NCBI RefSeq assembly: GCF_024585265.1 | Contig: NZ_CP036533.1 | Span: 7,449,001 to 7,513,000 of the forward strand | DNA: 64,000 nt | Direction: 5' to 3' | Source: Bradyrhizobium sp. WBAH42 | Lineage (GTDB): Bacteria > Pseudomonadota > Alphaproteobacteria > Rhizobiales > Xanthobacteraceae | The notes under the pieces: model-generated | What the model was told of the DNA's origin: nothing | The model's input: only the letters and a program-made list of their open reading frames with translations | The model's database searches: none | Shown here: positions 17,821-25,818 of the stretch, in pieces | How positions within the stretch are numbered: the first letter of the stretch is position 1 | How the letters are laid out: every line of letters begins with the position of its first letter | Program-made: the position numbers and the translations under genes

Positions 17821-18624
17821 GTGCGCCGGCTGTTAAGGGTTGGTTTAGCTGCCGGCGCGATCATGGCGACCGCAAGGGACCCGAGCATGCAATTGCACCA
17901 TGCGAATACCTTGGACAGGATCGTGACCGTCGCCAATCACGGCAATGGCGCGGTCGCGGCACGGCCCGTCACTTTCGACCAATCGGATTTCTCGACCTCT
18001 ACGCGAGATGAGGTCCTGGCGTTATTGGCACCAAGCGGTCCCTCAAAACCCACCATTTGGCTCGTCGTGGTCGCTTTGGCTGGGGGCTTCGGATTGGGCT
18101 GGGTTGGTGCTTGGTATGGTCCTGCAGCTCTCTCCGCTCTCAGCCCGACTGCTCAGGGAGAAACGGCTTCACGCCGCATGCCGGACACAAAGTCAGGCGG
18201 TAAGGGCGAAAGCGCCCGAAAGATTGCGTCAGCGTCGGCCTCGCGAACAGCGCCTGCTTTAGCGCAACCCTCCACGGTGTTCGCGAGCGTTGCTGCGAAG
18301 CCTCTGGCCAAAACCTCGAGCGGGGCGCAATCCGCGGAAACTTCGAACCCATCTTCTTCGGCTGTCGGCGCGGACGCGTCTGTGACTGGCTCGCTGGCGC
18401 CTGCGGGGCCGCTCCTGTCGGCCGCCGAGACAAGACCAACGACCATTGCAGGTTGGGCCGTGCTGGACGTTCGCGGGGGAACGGCGGTGCTCGAAGGGCC
18501 CGACGGAATTCGGATGGCCGCACGCGGTGACGTGGTCCCTGGCATAGGGCGAATTGACTCTATCGTGCGCTGGGGGAATCGCTGGATAGTTGCCACAGCC
18601 AACGGATTGATCTCGACGCCCTAA
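17821..18624 (+). CDS. single-span membrane protein with C-terminal beta domain
   Basis: A 267-residue frame from GTG at 17821; ATG at 17863 (MATARDPSMQ) or 17887 (MQLHHANTLD) may be the true start. One membrane span (TIWLVVVALAGGFGLGWVGAW, about residues 80-100), an Ala/Ser/Pro-rich periplasmic linker, then a compact C-terminal domain beginning GWAVLDVRGGTAVLEGPDG with a repeated RGD/G-I-G-R-I-D pattern ending ATANGLIS. The layout resembles GspC/PilP-like periplasmic modules, but I do not claim that family. No operon partner is visible. Confidence 0.6.
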   Translation: MRRLLRVGLAAGAIMATARDPSMQLHHANTLDRIVTVANHGNGAVAARPVTFDQSDFSTSTRDEVLALLAPSGPSKPTIWLVVVALAGGFGLGWVGAWYGPAALSALSPTAQGETASRRMPDTKSGGKGESARKIASASASRTAPALAQPSTVFASVAAKPLAKTSSGAQSAETSNPSSSAVGADASVTGSLAPAGPLLSAAETRPTTIAGWAVLDVRGGTAVLEGPDGIRMAARGDVVPGIGRIDSIVRWGNRWIVATANGLISTP

Positions 18625-18897
18625 TCTGGACAGGCCAGCTCGGGCGAGCTTGGCCATCACGCCCGTGCTCGCACCTCCCGTAGAATGTCCGTACTCCGAA
18701 CTTTACGCCAAAGCGATTGGCAAGCAGCTAGGAGGTTGCGAGCAGCCGATGCGGTATGCAGGTTGCGTCGAGAACGCTGTCGGCAAACGTTGGCTCGGAA
18801 ATGGCCGGGGCGCCGGATTTAGGCAAGTAGCGGTTGACACCCGGAAAAGCGAAAGCATAGCGGCTAGGTGGTAGTGATGCCGGGGTCCGCGCCCGAA

Positions 18898-19098
18898 TTA
18901 GATCAGTCCTTTTTTCGTGACCCGCAAGCTACGGACGTAATACCCTTGTCGCTGAACCGTTGACCTAATCTCCTCGCTTACTTTGAGAATTCTTGTTCTG
19001 CTCTTGCGCCACCTATTTGTAGAACAAGCGCCTGGGATTGAGGAGCCTGCGCTTAGAACGAGCACGTCACGCTTGCCATTGCGATAAACATCAAACAT
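18898..19098 (-). CDS. small basic protein of a rhizobial mini-gene family
   Basis: A 66-residue protein starting MFDVYRNGKRDVLVLSAGSS, with WRKSRTRILKVSEEIRSTVQ and GYYVRSL. A short beta-hairpin then helix is predicted by eye. It resembles a small family common in Bradyrhizobium (recalled, not searched). Function unknown. Confidence 0.55.
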   Translation of the reverse strand: MFDVYRNGKRDVLVLSAGSSIPGACSTNRWRKSRTRILKVSEEIRSTVQRQGYYVRSLRVTKKGLI

Positions 19099-19326
19099 TT
19101 TTCGTCCCCGCGATTATATCAAAGCGAAATATGTTTTCGTCATTCCGGTCGACGAGCTTACTAGCCTGCACGGCAGCGCGGGTTGCAAATATGCAACGCT
19201 TCGACGCATCTTCATCAAGCCGATTGATGTGCCCTTCCTGAAGCAGGGTTCACGCCACCAGATCCTTCTAGGAACCTCCCGCGCATCAAGATATTGCACA
19301 CAGAACATCGGGATACGGAGCCGACC

Positions 19327-19449
19327 ATGCACGAAGACCTGCGCGTGCTTGCCCAGCCCGGAGCGATCGTCGCTGTTCTGATGGTCCTGCTGCTGATGGC
19401 CGGGGGTGACGTTTTCATTCTGATTGCCATCAAGGGCTGGCCATTTTAG
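19327..19449 (+). CDS. very small membrane peptide upstream of a DUF421 relic
   Basis: A 40-residue gene, MHEDLRVLAQPGAIVAVLMV continuing LLLMAGGDVFILIAIKGWPF, preceded by GGAG eight bases before ATG. It is one hydrophobic helix with short polar ends. It ends 11 bases before the start of the broken DUF421 gene and may have been its operon partner. Confidence 0.5.
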   Translation: MHEDLRVLAQPGAIVAVLMVLLLMAGGDVFILIAIKGWPF

Positions 19450-19459
19450 TTGGCCGGCC

Positions 19460-19980
19460 ATGGTCGACGTCAGCCAAATCATTTTCTGGGCTGGGCGCCC
19501 CTTCTGCGAACCGCGATCGGCACCACGATCACCTATATCGCCGTGATTGTCCTGCTCCGCCTCGCAGGTCCGCGAACCCTTGCAAAGTGGTACGCCTTCG
19601 ACCTAATCGTCACCCATCGCACTCGGGTCGACCTTCACCAACAGCGTTCTGTCCGGCAACATCAGCGTGGCGTAGTCTTTGGTAGGCTTCGCCATCCCGA
19701 TCGCGCTGCGATCCGTAATGGCGCTTTCCGGTAGCGCATTGGAGCGAACTGCGGATCGTGGCCAATCCGCAACCGGAACTGCTGCTCCATCGCGCGAAGT
19801 TTCTTCAGGATGCGATGCGCCGCCAGCGCGTCGCCGAGGCGGACGTCCGCGCGGCGATCCGGCATCAAGGTATTGGCCGCGTTGAAGATGTGGATGCTGT
19901 CGTGCCCGAGGCCGACGGCACTTTCAGCGTCACCAGGACGCTCGGGCCCAGTGCCAGCGCACTCGCCGTTATCACGGCTG
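19460..19980 (+). pseudogene. DUF421 (YetF-like) membrane protein, broken by frameshifts
   Basis: Pieces of a DUF421 protein lie in order in different frames: MVDVSQIIFWAG, then LLRTAIGTTITYIAVIVLLR with TLAKWYAFDLIVT, then ALGSTFTNSVLSGNISVA followed by a stop, and finally NPQPELLLHRAKFLQDAMRR with VAEADVRAAIRHQGIG and EADGTFSVT. The TLAK-AFDL-IVT and LLL-LQDAMRR-V-VRAAIR-QGI blocks are the family signatures. At least three frame breaks and one in-frame stop show it is not functional. It lies directly upstream of the intact cox operon. Confidence 0.75.
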
Positions 19981-20073
19981 GGCGGCTCCCATTCTGCCAA
20001 TCGCTCGGACGACGAATAGGAACCTTTGTAGGATCGCACGGTTCCGCCTGTGAGGCGGAGTATAGAGATTTCC

Positions 20074-21084
20074 ATGTCGGTCTGGGTACGAGGGGTCCTG
20101 GTGCTATGCACGATATGGCCGCTGGCTGCGTGCGCCGGTCAGCAGTCGGCGCTCGACCCGCAGGGCCTTCAGTCAGAGCAGATCCAGCATACGCTGTTCA
20201 TTTTTCTCGTCATCGCGGCGATCGTCTGGATCGCCGTCGTCATCGTGCTCGGCGTGGGTATGTTGCGTCGAAAGCCCTTGACGGATCAGCCGTTGGACCT
20301 TGATCAGGCGTTCGAAGAACGCTCCGGACGCGTGGTCCTCGCGCTTGGAATCGCGACGACGGCGATCGTGCTCGGCCTTTCCTTTGTCAGCTATGCGGGG
20401 CAGCGCACCGTCTTCGCGAAGGACGAACACGTCCTTACGATCAAGATCATTGGCCACCAATGGTGGTGGGAGGTTCGTTATGAAGCCGATCGTCCGCACC
20501 AAAGCTTCGTGACGGCCAACGAGATCCGCATTCCGACCGGGCAGCCCGTCAAAGTCGAGCTGGAGTCCGCAGATGTGATCCACAGCTTCTGGGTTCCGAG
20601 CCTGACCGGGAAGATGGACCTGATCACCGGACAGAAAAACGAGTTGCAATTCACGGCGAGGAACGCTGGTGTTTATCGCGGCCAGTGCGCCGAGTTCTGC
20701 GGACTGCAACATGCTCACATGGCGTTCGCAGTGATCGCCCTGCCGCCGGACGAGTTCGGCCGCTGGCGCGATCATGAGAACCAAAGCGCGGCGAGTCCCT
20801 CGGATCAACTCGGCATGCAGGGCGAGGCGCTGTTCCGCGGCCGCGGCTGCGCTTTGTGCCACAATATCAGCGGCACGATGGCCGGTGGGCAGCTAGGCCC
20901 GGATCTCACCCATCTCGCCAGCCGCACCACAATTGCCGCAGGAACGCTGCCGAACACTCCGGCGACGCTTGCCGGCTGGATCGCCGATCCCCAGCACATC
21001 AAGCCCGGCAATCTCATGCCGAAGATGCCGCTGCAATCGGACGAACTCATCGCGATCCTTCATTATCTGGAGCAGCTCAAGTGA
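20074..21084 (+). CDS. coxM: cytochrome c oxidase subunit II fused to cytochrome c (CoxM)
   Basis: A 336-residue subunit II that takes electrons from soluble cytochrome c. Signal/lipobox-like start (LAACAGQ), two membrane spans (~40-62, ~88-108), a cupredoxin domain with GHQWWWEVRYE and the CuA ligands His170 (HSFWVP), Cys205 and Cys209 (GQCAEFCGLQHAHM), then a C-terminal cytochrome c domain with CALCH (Cys259, Cys262, His263) and a Met ligand candidate in NLMPKMPL. This fusion and the following gene order match coxMNOP of Bradyrhizobium, the genes of an alternative terminal oxidase. ATG at 20074 is preferred over an in-frame GTG at 20050. Confidence 0.92.
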   Translation: MSVWVRGVLVLCTIWPLAACAGQQSALDPQGLQSEQIQHTLFIFLVIAAIVWIAVVIVLGVGMLRRKPLTDQPLDLDQAFEERSGRVVLALGIATTAIVLGLSFVSYAGQRTVFAKDEHVLTIKIIGHQWWWEVRYEADRPHQSFVTANEIRIPTGQPVKVELESADVIHSFWVPSLTGKMDLITGQKNELQFTARNAGVYRGQCAEFCGLQHAHMAFAVIALPPDEFGRWRDHENQSAASPSDQLGMQGEALFRGRGCALCHNISGTMAGGQLGPDLTHLASRTTIAAGTLPNTPATLAGWIADPQHIKPGNLMPKMPLQSDELIAILHYLEQLK

Positions 21085-22994
21085 GCATGGCCGCTGAACC
21101 GAAGGAGTTGCGGGACGACGCCCTGAACGGCCTTCGGCTCTCCACACAGCTAGAGCGGGTCTGGCGCACGCCCCCGGGGCTTCTCGGTGCGCTCATGTCG
21201 GTGGACCACAAGGTCGTGGGTCGCCGCTACATCGTGACCGCATTTGCGTTTCTGGGTCTCGGCGGGCTCCTTGCGGTTCTGATGCGCATTCAACTGGCCG
21301 GGCCAGAGAAAACCTTCCTCTCGGCGGACAAATACAACCAGATCTTCACGATGCACGGCTCGACCATGATGTTCCTGTTCGCCGTGCCGGTCATGGAGGC
21401 GTTCGCCGTCTATCTTGTGCCGCTGATGGTCGGCACGCGAAACATCGCATTTCCACGTCTGAATGCCTTCAGCTACTGGATGTTCTTGTTCGGCGGTGGT
21501 TTTCTCTGGATCTCGTTCCTGTTCAATGTCGGCCCCGACGTCGGCTGGTTTTCCTACGTTCCGCTCTCCAATCTGCAATTCACGCCGAGCAAGCGCGCCG
21601 ACGTCTGGGCGCAGATGATCACCTTCACCGAAGTCGCAGCTCTCGCAGTAGCCGTCGAGATCATTGTCACGGTGTTCAAGCTGCGCGCGCCAGGCATGAC
21701 GCTCGACCGCATTCCGCTGTTTGTGTGGGCGATGCTGGTCACTGCATTCCTCGTAATGTTCGCGATGCCGTCGGTCATGGTTGCATCGACGTCGCTGATC
21801 TTGGATCGGCTGGTCAACACCCGATTCTATGATTCTTCGTCCGGCGGACACCCCCTGCTCTGGCAGCATCTGTTCTGGTTCTTCGGACATCCCGAGGTCT
21901 ACATCATCTTCATCCCGGGGACCGGCATGGTCTCGGCGATCCTCGCGACCTTCGCGCGACGCCCAGTGATCGGCTATCCGATCGTCATCCTGTCGCTGAT
22001 CGCCACCGGATTGCTGTCGTTCGGTCTCTGGGTCCACCACATGTTCGTCACCGGCCTGCCGCAGCTGGGTGCCGGACTGTTCACGGCTTCCAGCATGCTG
22101 ATCGCGGTGCCCAGCGGGCTTCAGATCTTCTGCTGGCTGGCGACGCTGTGGGACGGGCGGCTGGTCTACCGGACCCCGCTGCTGTTCGTGATCGGCTTCA
22201 TCCTGATCTTCGTGCTCGGCGGACTCTCGGGCGTCATGGTCGCCTCGGTACCGATCGACACCCAGGTGCATGACACCTACTTTGTCGTCGCCCACTTCCA
22301 TTACGTGCTGATCGGTGGCGCCGTTTTCCCATTGATCGGTGCCGTCTATTATTGGTTTCCCAAGATCGCGGGCCGCGTGCTTAGCGAGCGGGTGGGACGC
22401 TGGAACTTCTGGCTCGCCTTCATCGGCTTCAATATCGCGTTCTTCCCGATGCACATTCTCGGCCTGATCGGCATGCCGCGGCGGGTCTACACCTACACCG
22501 CCGACATGGATTGGGCTCACCTGAACTTGGTGTCCAGTGCCGGCGCGCTTGTGTTTGCGGTCAGCTTCGCTCTGCTTCTCGTCAACGTGATCTACAGCCT
22601 GCGCAAGGGCGAGCTCGCGGGCGACAATCCGTGGGGTGCCTCGACGCTGGAATGGGCGACGTCCTCGCCGCCGCCGCCGCAGAATTTCGATCGCATTCCC
22701 GTCGTCAAGCACCGCGACCCCCTGTGGGCCGACGGCGAAAGCCTGCCCGTGGTCGCTGGCCTCAGCACGGACAGGCGTGAAGTTCTGCTGACGTCACTCG
22801 CGGAAGCGGAGCCGCAAGTCCGGGAGGCCTCGCCCGAGCCCAGCATCTGGCCGTTGCTCACGGCGATCGCGACGACGATCTTCTTCATCGGCTCGATCTT
22901 CACGCCCTGGGCGGTGCTCTGGGGCACGCCGCCAATGGCCATTGCTCTGATCGGCTGGTTCTGGCCCAAAGGCAGCAAGGAGGACGAGGCGTGA
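21081..22994 (+). CDS. coxN: cytochrome c oxidase subunit I (CoxN)
   Basis: A 637-residue catalytic subunit of the haem-copper oxidase, longer than a typical subunit I because of a C-terminal extension with two further membrane spans (subunit III-like). Twelve core spans are present with TMHGSTMMFLF (haem a His), HPEVYIIFIPGTGM (CuB His and the cross-linked Tyr), VHHMF (CuB His pair) and HDTYFVVAHFHYVL (haem a3 and a His). GTG at 21081 overlaps the coxM stop and has GGAG eight bases upstream; ATG at 21087 is the alternative. Confidence 0.93.
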   Translation: MSMAAEPKELRDDALNGLRLSTQLERVWRTPPGLLGALMSVDHKVVGRRYIVTAFAFLGLGGLLAVLMRIQLAGPEKTFLSADKYNQIFTMHGSTMMFLFAVPVMEAFAVYLVPLMVGTRNIAFPRLNAFSYWMFLFGGGFLWISFLFNVGPDVGWFSYVPLSNLQFTPSKRADVWAQMITFTEVAALAVAVEIIVTVFKLRAPGMTLDRIPLFVWAMLVTAFLVMFAMPSVMVASTSLILDRLVNTRFYDSSSGGHPLLWQHLFWFFGHPEVYIIFIPGTGMVSAILATFARRPVIGYPIVILSLIATGLLSFGLWVHHMFVTGLPQLGAGLFTASSMLIAVPSGLQIFCWLATLWDGRLVYRTPLLFVIGFILIFVLGGLSGVMVASVPIDTQVHDTYFVVAHFHYVLIGGAVFPLIGAVYYWFPKIAGRVLSERVGRWNFWLAFIGFNIAFFPMHILGLIGMPRRVYTYTADMDWAHLNLVSSAGALVFAVSFALLLVNVIYSLRKGELAGDNPWGASTLEWATSSPPPPQNFDRIPVVKHRDPLWADGESLPVVAGLSTDRREVLLTSLAEAEPQVREASPEPSIWPLLTAIATTIFFIGSIFTPWAVLWGTPPMAIALIGWFWPKGSKEDEA

Positions 22995-23590
22995 GACAGA
23001 CAATCGTGCGCAACGTCTCGGAGCTGCCGACCTACGGCTTCGGTCCGCGCAGCGGCCCCTGGTGGGGCGCCATGGGCTTTATGGCGCTCGAAGGCATGGG
23101 CTTCGCCGTCGCCATCGGCGCCTATCTCTACCTCTACGCAGTCAACTCGAGCTGGCCGATCGGCGCTCCGCCGCCGGATCTCTGGCCCGGTACGACCGCG
23201 ACCGTGCTCTATCTGCTCAGCATTATCCCGAATGAATACACCAATCGCGTCGCGCACCGGCAGGATCTCGCAAAGACCCGCATCTGCCTGATCGGGATGG
23301 CTTTGATCGGTATCGCGCTTCTGGTGCTGCGCGGCTTCGAGTTCGCGCATCTCAACACCCGTTGGGACAATTCCGCCTATGGCTCCATCGTCTGGCTAGT
23401 TCTCGGATTGCATTCGGTTCATCTCGCCACCGACGTCGGCGACACCGTCGTCTTGGCCGTGCTGATGTTCACCCGCCACGCCAAGCCGCGCCGATTCAGC
23501 GACGTGACCGACAACGTGTTCTACTGGAACTTCGTCGTGCTCGCCTGGCTGCCGCTCTATGTCCTGCTCGATTGGATGCCGCGCCTATGA
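22991..23590 (+). CDS. coxO: cytochrome c oxidase subunit III-type protein (CoxO)
   Basis: A 199-residue protein with five membrane spans. PWWGAMGFMALEGMGFAVAI and FEFAHLNTRWDNSAYGS followed by VLGLHSVHLATDVGD are recognisable subunit III patterns. It starts at GTG 22991, overlapping the coxN stop by four bases, and overlaps the next gene by four. With coxP it supplies the structural part of the oxidase that is split between genes in this operon type. Confidence 0.85.
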   Translation: MRQTIVRNVSELPTYGFGPRSGPWWGAMGFMALEGMGFAVAIGAYLYLYAVNSSWPIGAPPPDLWPGTTATVLYLLSIIPNEYTNRVAHRQDLAKTRICLIGMALIGIALLVLRGFEFAHLNTRWDNSAYGSIVWLVLGLHSVHLATDVGDTVVLAVLMFTRHAKPRRFSDVTDNVFYWNFVVLAWLPLYVLLDWMPRL

Positions 23591-23940
23591 CCGAAACCGA
23601 GGGAAATGCAAAGCTGCTCTACTGGGCCGGTGTGGCGCTCGGACCCATCGCATGGGGACTGAACCTGCAAGGCATCTACGTGCTCGCACATTTCTCGTGC
23701 GCGACGACGCGCGTGAGCGGCACGATCGTCAGCGTGGTGCTGGCCATCGTCGCACTGGCTGGAACTGCGATATCGGCCCGTGCGGTTCGCCGCAGCGCTG
23801 GCGCAGAATGGGTCGATGCACAAGGCGGCGGCCCGAAATCATTCATGGCCAGGCTTGGCGTCGGCATGGGCGCGCTGTTTGCGCTCGTGATTGCGAACCA
23901 ATTGGCCGCCTCGCTCCTGATCAGCCCATGCCTGCGCTGA
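23587..23940 (+). CDS. coxP: oxidase accessory membrane subunit (CoxP)
   Basis: A 117-residue protein with three membrane spans (WAGVALGPIAWGLNLQGIYVL, TIVSVVLAIVALAGTAISA, GVGMGALFALVIANQLAASL). Its place as fourth gene, overlapping coxO by ATGA, supports the CoxP call; sequence alone would only say small membrane protein. Two Cys (HFSC and SPCLR) are present. Confidence 0.7.
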   Translation: MTETEGNAKLLYWAGVALGPIAWGLNLQGIYVLAHFSCATTRVSGTIVSVVLAIVALAGTAISARAVRRSAGAEWVDAQGGGPKSFMARLGVGMGALFALVIANQLAASLLISPCLR

Positions 23941-24851
23941 GACTTGCAGCACTGCTGCTAGTGCTGCTCGCGCAGCCGGCAGCCGCGCACGGGCTCTCAG
24001 ACGTCGATGCGGGATCGCTCTGGAGCTACGATCCCTGGCTCATGGCCCCGCTCTATGCGGTCGGCATCGGCTTTTATGTCGGGACGCAGCGGCTGTGGGC
24101 ACATGCGGGAGGCGGCCGCGGCGTCAGTTTCCGCCAGGTCGGCGGTTTCTGGATCGGCTGGATGATCGCAGCGCTCGCCGTGACATCGCCCCTACACTGG
24201 CTCGGCGAACGCCTGTTCACTGCGCATATGGCCGAGCACGAACTCCTCATGGTGATTGCCGCGCCGCTGATGGCCTACGCGCGCCTCAACGGTCCCTTGC
24301 TGTGGAGCCTGCCGGCATCGTTCCGCCCCGCAGCCGGGCGCATGCTGAATGCCCTGCCCGTGGCGCGCGCGTGGGGTTTTGTTGGTCATCCCGTGAGCGC
24401 AACGGCGCTGCATGGCCTGGCGCTCTGGGCCTGGCACGCCCCGCCGCTCTATACATGGGCGCTCACGAACCCTGCGGTCCATCGCTTTCAGCACATCAGT
24501 TTCTTCGCAACTTCCCTGTTGTTCTGGTGGGTCCTGCTGCACGGCCGCGGCGCGGGACGCAGCACCCGCATGCGCGACGGCATCGCCATCGGCTGCCTGT
24601 TCATCACGATCGTGCACTCAGGCGTGCTCGGCGCTCTGCTCACCATCTCGCCGCGAGTCTGGATCCCCGGCCAAGGCGCCCTCGCCGACGAATTCGGCCT
24701 TTCGCCGCTCGAAGACCAGCAGCTCGCCGGCATCTTGATGTGGGTGCCCACGGGCATCCTCTATACCGGCGCGGCGCTGTTCTTTGCGCATCGGTGGCTG
24801 ACCGTCAATGACAACGACGCGCCGCTCGCTTCCATTCAAAGTCCGGGGTGA
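23928..24851 (+). CDS. ctaG: CtaG-type (caa3) cytochrome oxidase assembly factor
   Basis: A 307-residue membrane protein. After a signal-like start (MPALRLAALLLVLLAQPAAA) come about seven spans with His-rich motifs typical of the caa3_CtaG family: LFTAHMAEHELLMVIAAPL, HGLALWAWHAPPLYTWAL, HRFQHISFFATSLLFWW and EDQQLAGILMWVPTGILY. Family members help assemble the copper centre of haem-copper oxidases. ATG at 23928 overlaps coxP by 13 bases, so it is translated with the oxidase operon. Confidence 0.88.
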   Translation: MPALRLAALLLVLLAQPAAAHGLSDVDAGSLWSYDPWLMAPLYAVGIGFYVGTQRLWAHAGGGRGVSFRQVGGFWIGWMIAALAVTSPLHWLGERLFTAHMAEHELLMVIAAPLMAYARLNGPLLWSLPASFRPAAGRMLNALPVARAWGFVGHPVSATALHGLALWAWHAPPLYTWALTNPAVHRFQHISFFATSLLFWWVLLHGRGAGRSTRMRDGIAIGCLFITIVHSGVLGALLTISPRVWIPGQGALADEFGLSPLEDQQLAGILMWVPTGILYTGAALFFAHRWLTVNDNDAPLASIQSPG

Positions 24852-24921
24852 GCCCCCTGCATAGGAACTGCAACTTCCGTTCGAACGTTCGCCTGCTGAT
24901 ACGATGCCGAACGGAGATCAC

Positions 24922-25713
24922 ATGGGCCCACGATGCGTCAGGGCGACAGCTGCCATCCTGGTGGCGGTATTCTCGCTGCCCGTAAGTATGAAAGCGCAGG
25001 ACCAGCCCAGGCCTGCAATGTCGTGTCCGGTCGACCATGATCAGCTCGCGGATATCCTCAAGAAGAGCGTCAAGTCGGGCGGCGGCCCGAGCAATGGCGG
25101 TCTGGACAACAACGAGTGGGCTGCGGTCGTCAATCGGCAGGGCATTGTCTGCGCCGTCACCTACAGCGGCAGCAAGGTTGATGATCAATGGCCGGGCAGC
25201 CGGGCGATCGCAGCGGAGAAGGCCAACACGGCGAATGCGTTCAGCCTCAAGGACAAAGCGATGGCGACAGCCAATCTGTACGCTGGGGCGCAGCCGGGCG
25301 GATTCCTGTTCGGTGCTGTTCTGAGCAACCCGCCGTCTCCGGAGGTCCTGTACGCCGGCAACCCGGACGAGTTTGGGACGACGCATGATCCGATGGTGGG
25401 CAAGCCCGTTGGGGGCGTCATCGTCTTCGGCGGCGGCTTGGCGCTCTATGACGGCAACGGCATCGCCGGTGCGCTCGGCGTCAGCGGAGACAGCTCTTGC
25501 GCCGATCACAACGTCGCCTGGCGCGTGCGCCACCTGCTCGGGCTCGACCACGTGCCCGCCGGCGTCAGTCCGAACATGAGGGACGCAATCATCTACGACA
25601 TTGGGCCGGATGGCAAAAGCGCCTCAGGCTTCGGTCACCCCAAGTGCAATGGCAAGGAGGACCAGATCGCGGTCGATCTCGGCGCAGGCGTCTCCGGAAA
25701 CGTGGTGAGATAG
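24922..25713 (+). CDS. HbpS/GlcG-like (DUF336) exported protein
   Basis: A 263-residue protein with a signal peptide (MGPRCVRATAAILVAVFSLPVSMKA). The mature part has GlcG/HbpS features: DKAMATANLYAG, VLYAGNPDEFGTTHDP and the Gly-rich strand VGGVIVFGGGLALYD followed by GVSGDSSCADHNVAWRVR. This family binds haem or flavin-type ligands in some members and is often found with PQQ-dehydrogenase genes. ATG at 24922 follows GGAG by six bases; ATG at 24904 is less likely. Located between the oxidase operon and the dehydrogenase; role not proven. Confidence 0.8.
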   Translation: MGPRCVRATAAILVAVFSLPVSMKAQDQPRPAMSCPVDHDQLADILKKSVKSGGGPSNGGLDNNEWAAVVNRQGIVCAVTYSGSKVDDQWPGSRAIAAEKANTANAFSLKDKAMATANLYAGAQPGGFLFGAVLSNPPSPEVLYAGNPDEFGTTHDPMVGKPVGGVIVFGGGLALYDGNGIAGALGVSGDSSCADHNVAWRVRHLLGLDHVPAGVSPNMRDAIIYDIGPDGKSASGFGHPKCNGKEDQIAVDLGAGVSGNVVR

Positions 25714-25750
25714 CCCGGCAATCACACTTTGGAACCAAGCAGAAGCGCAA

Positions 25751-25770
25751 GGTTTGTACCTTCGCAAACC
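25751..25770. promoter_or_regulatory. inverted repeat GGTTTG-N8-CAAACC upstream of the dehydrogenase
   Basis: A perfect 6+6 dyad whose right end is 48 bases before the ATG at 25819. It sits in the only gap (105 bases) within this otherwise tight cluster and could be an operator controlling the dehydrogenase genes. Confidence 0.35.
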
Positions 25771-25818
25771 GGCCTGCAAAGCCGCACGGCCTCGTCGTCG
25801 CCGTGGAGATCTTAACAT

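Noticed and set aside
21150..22712. 520-residue antisense frame opposite coxN
   Set aside because: Shadow of a highly conserved oxidase gene; composition is biased and no family fits.
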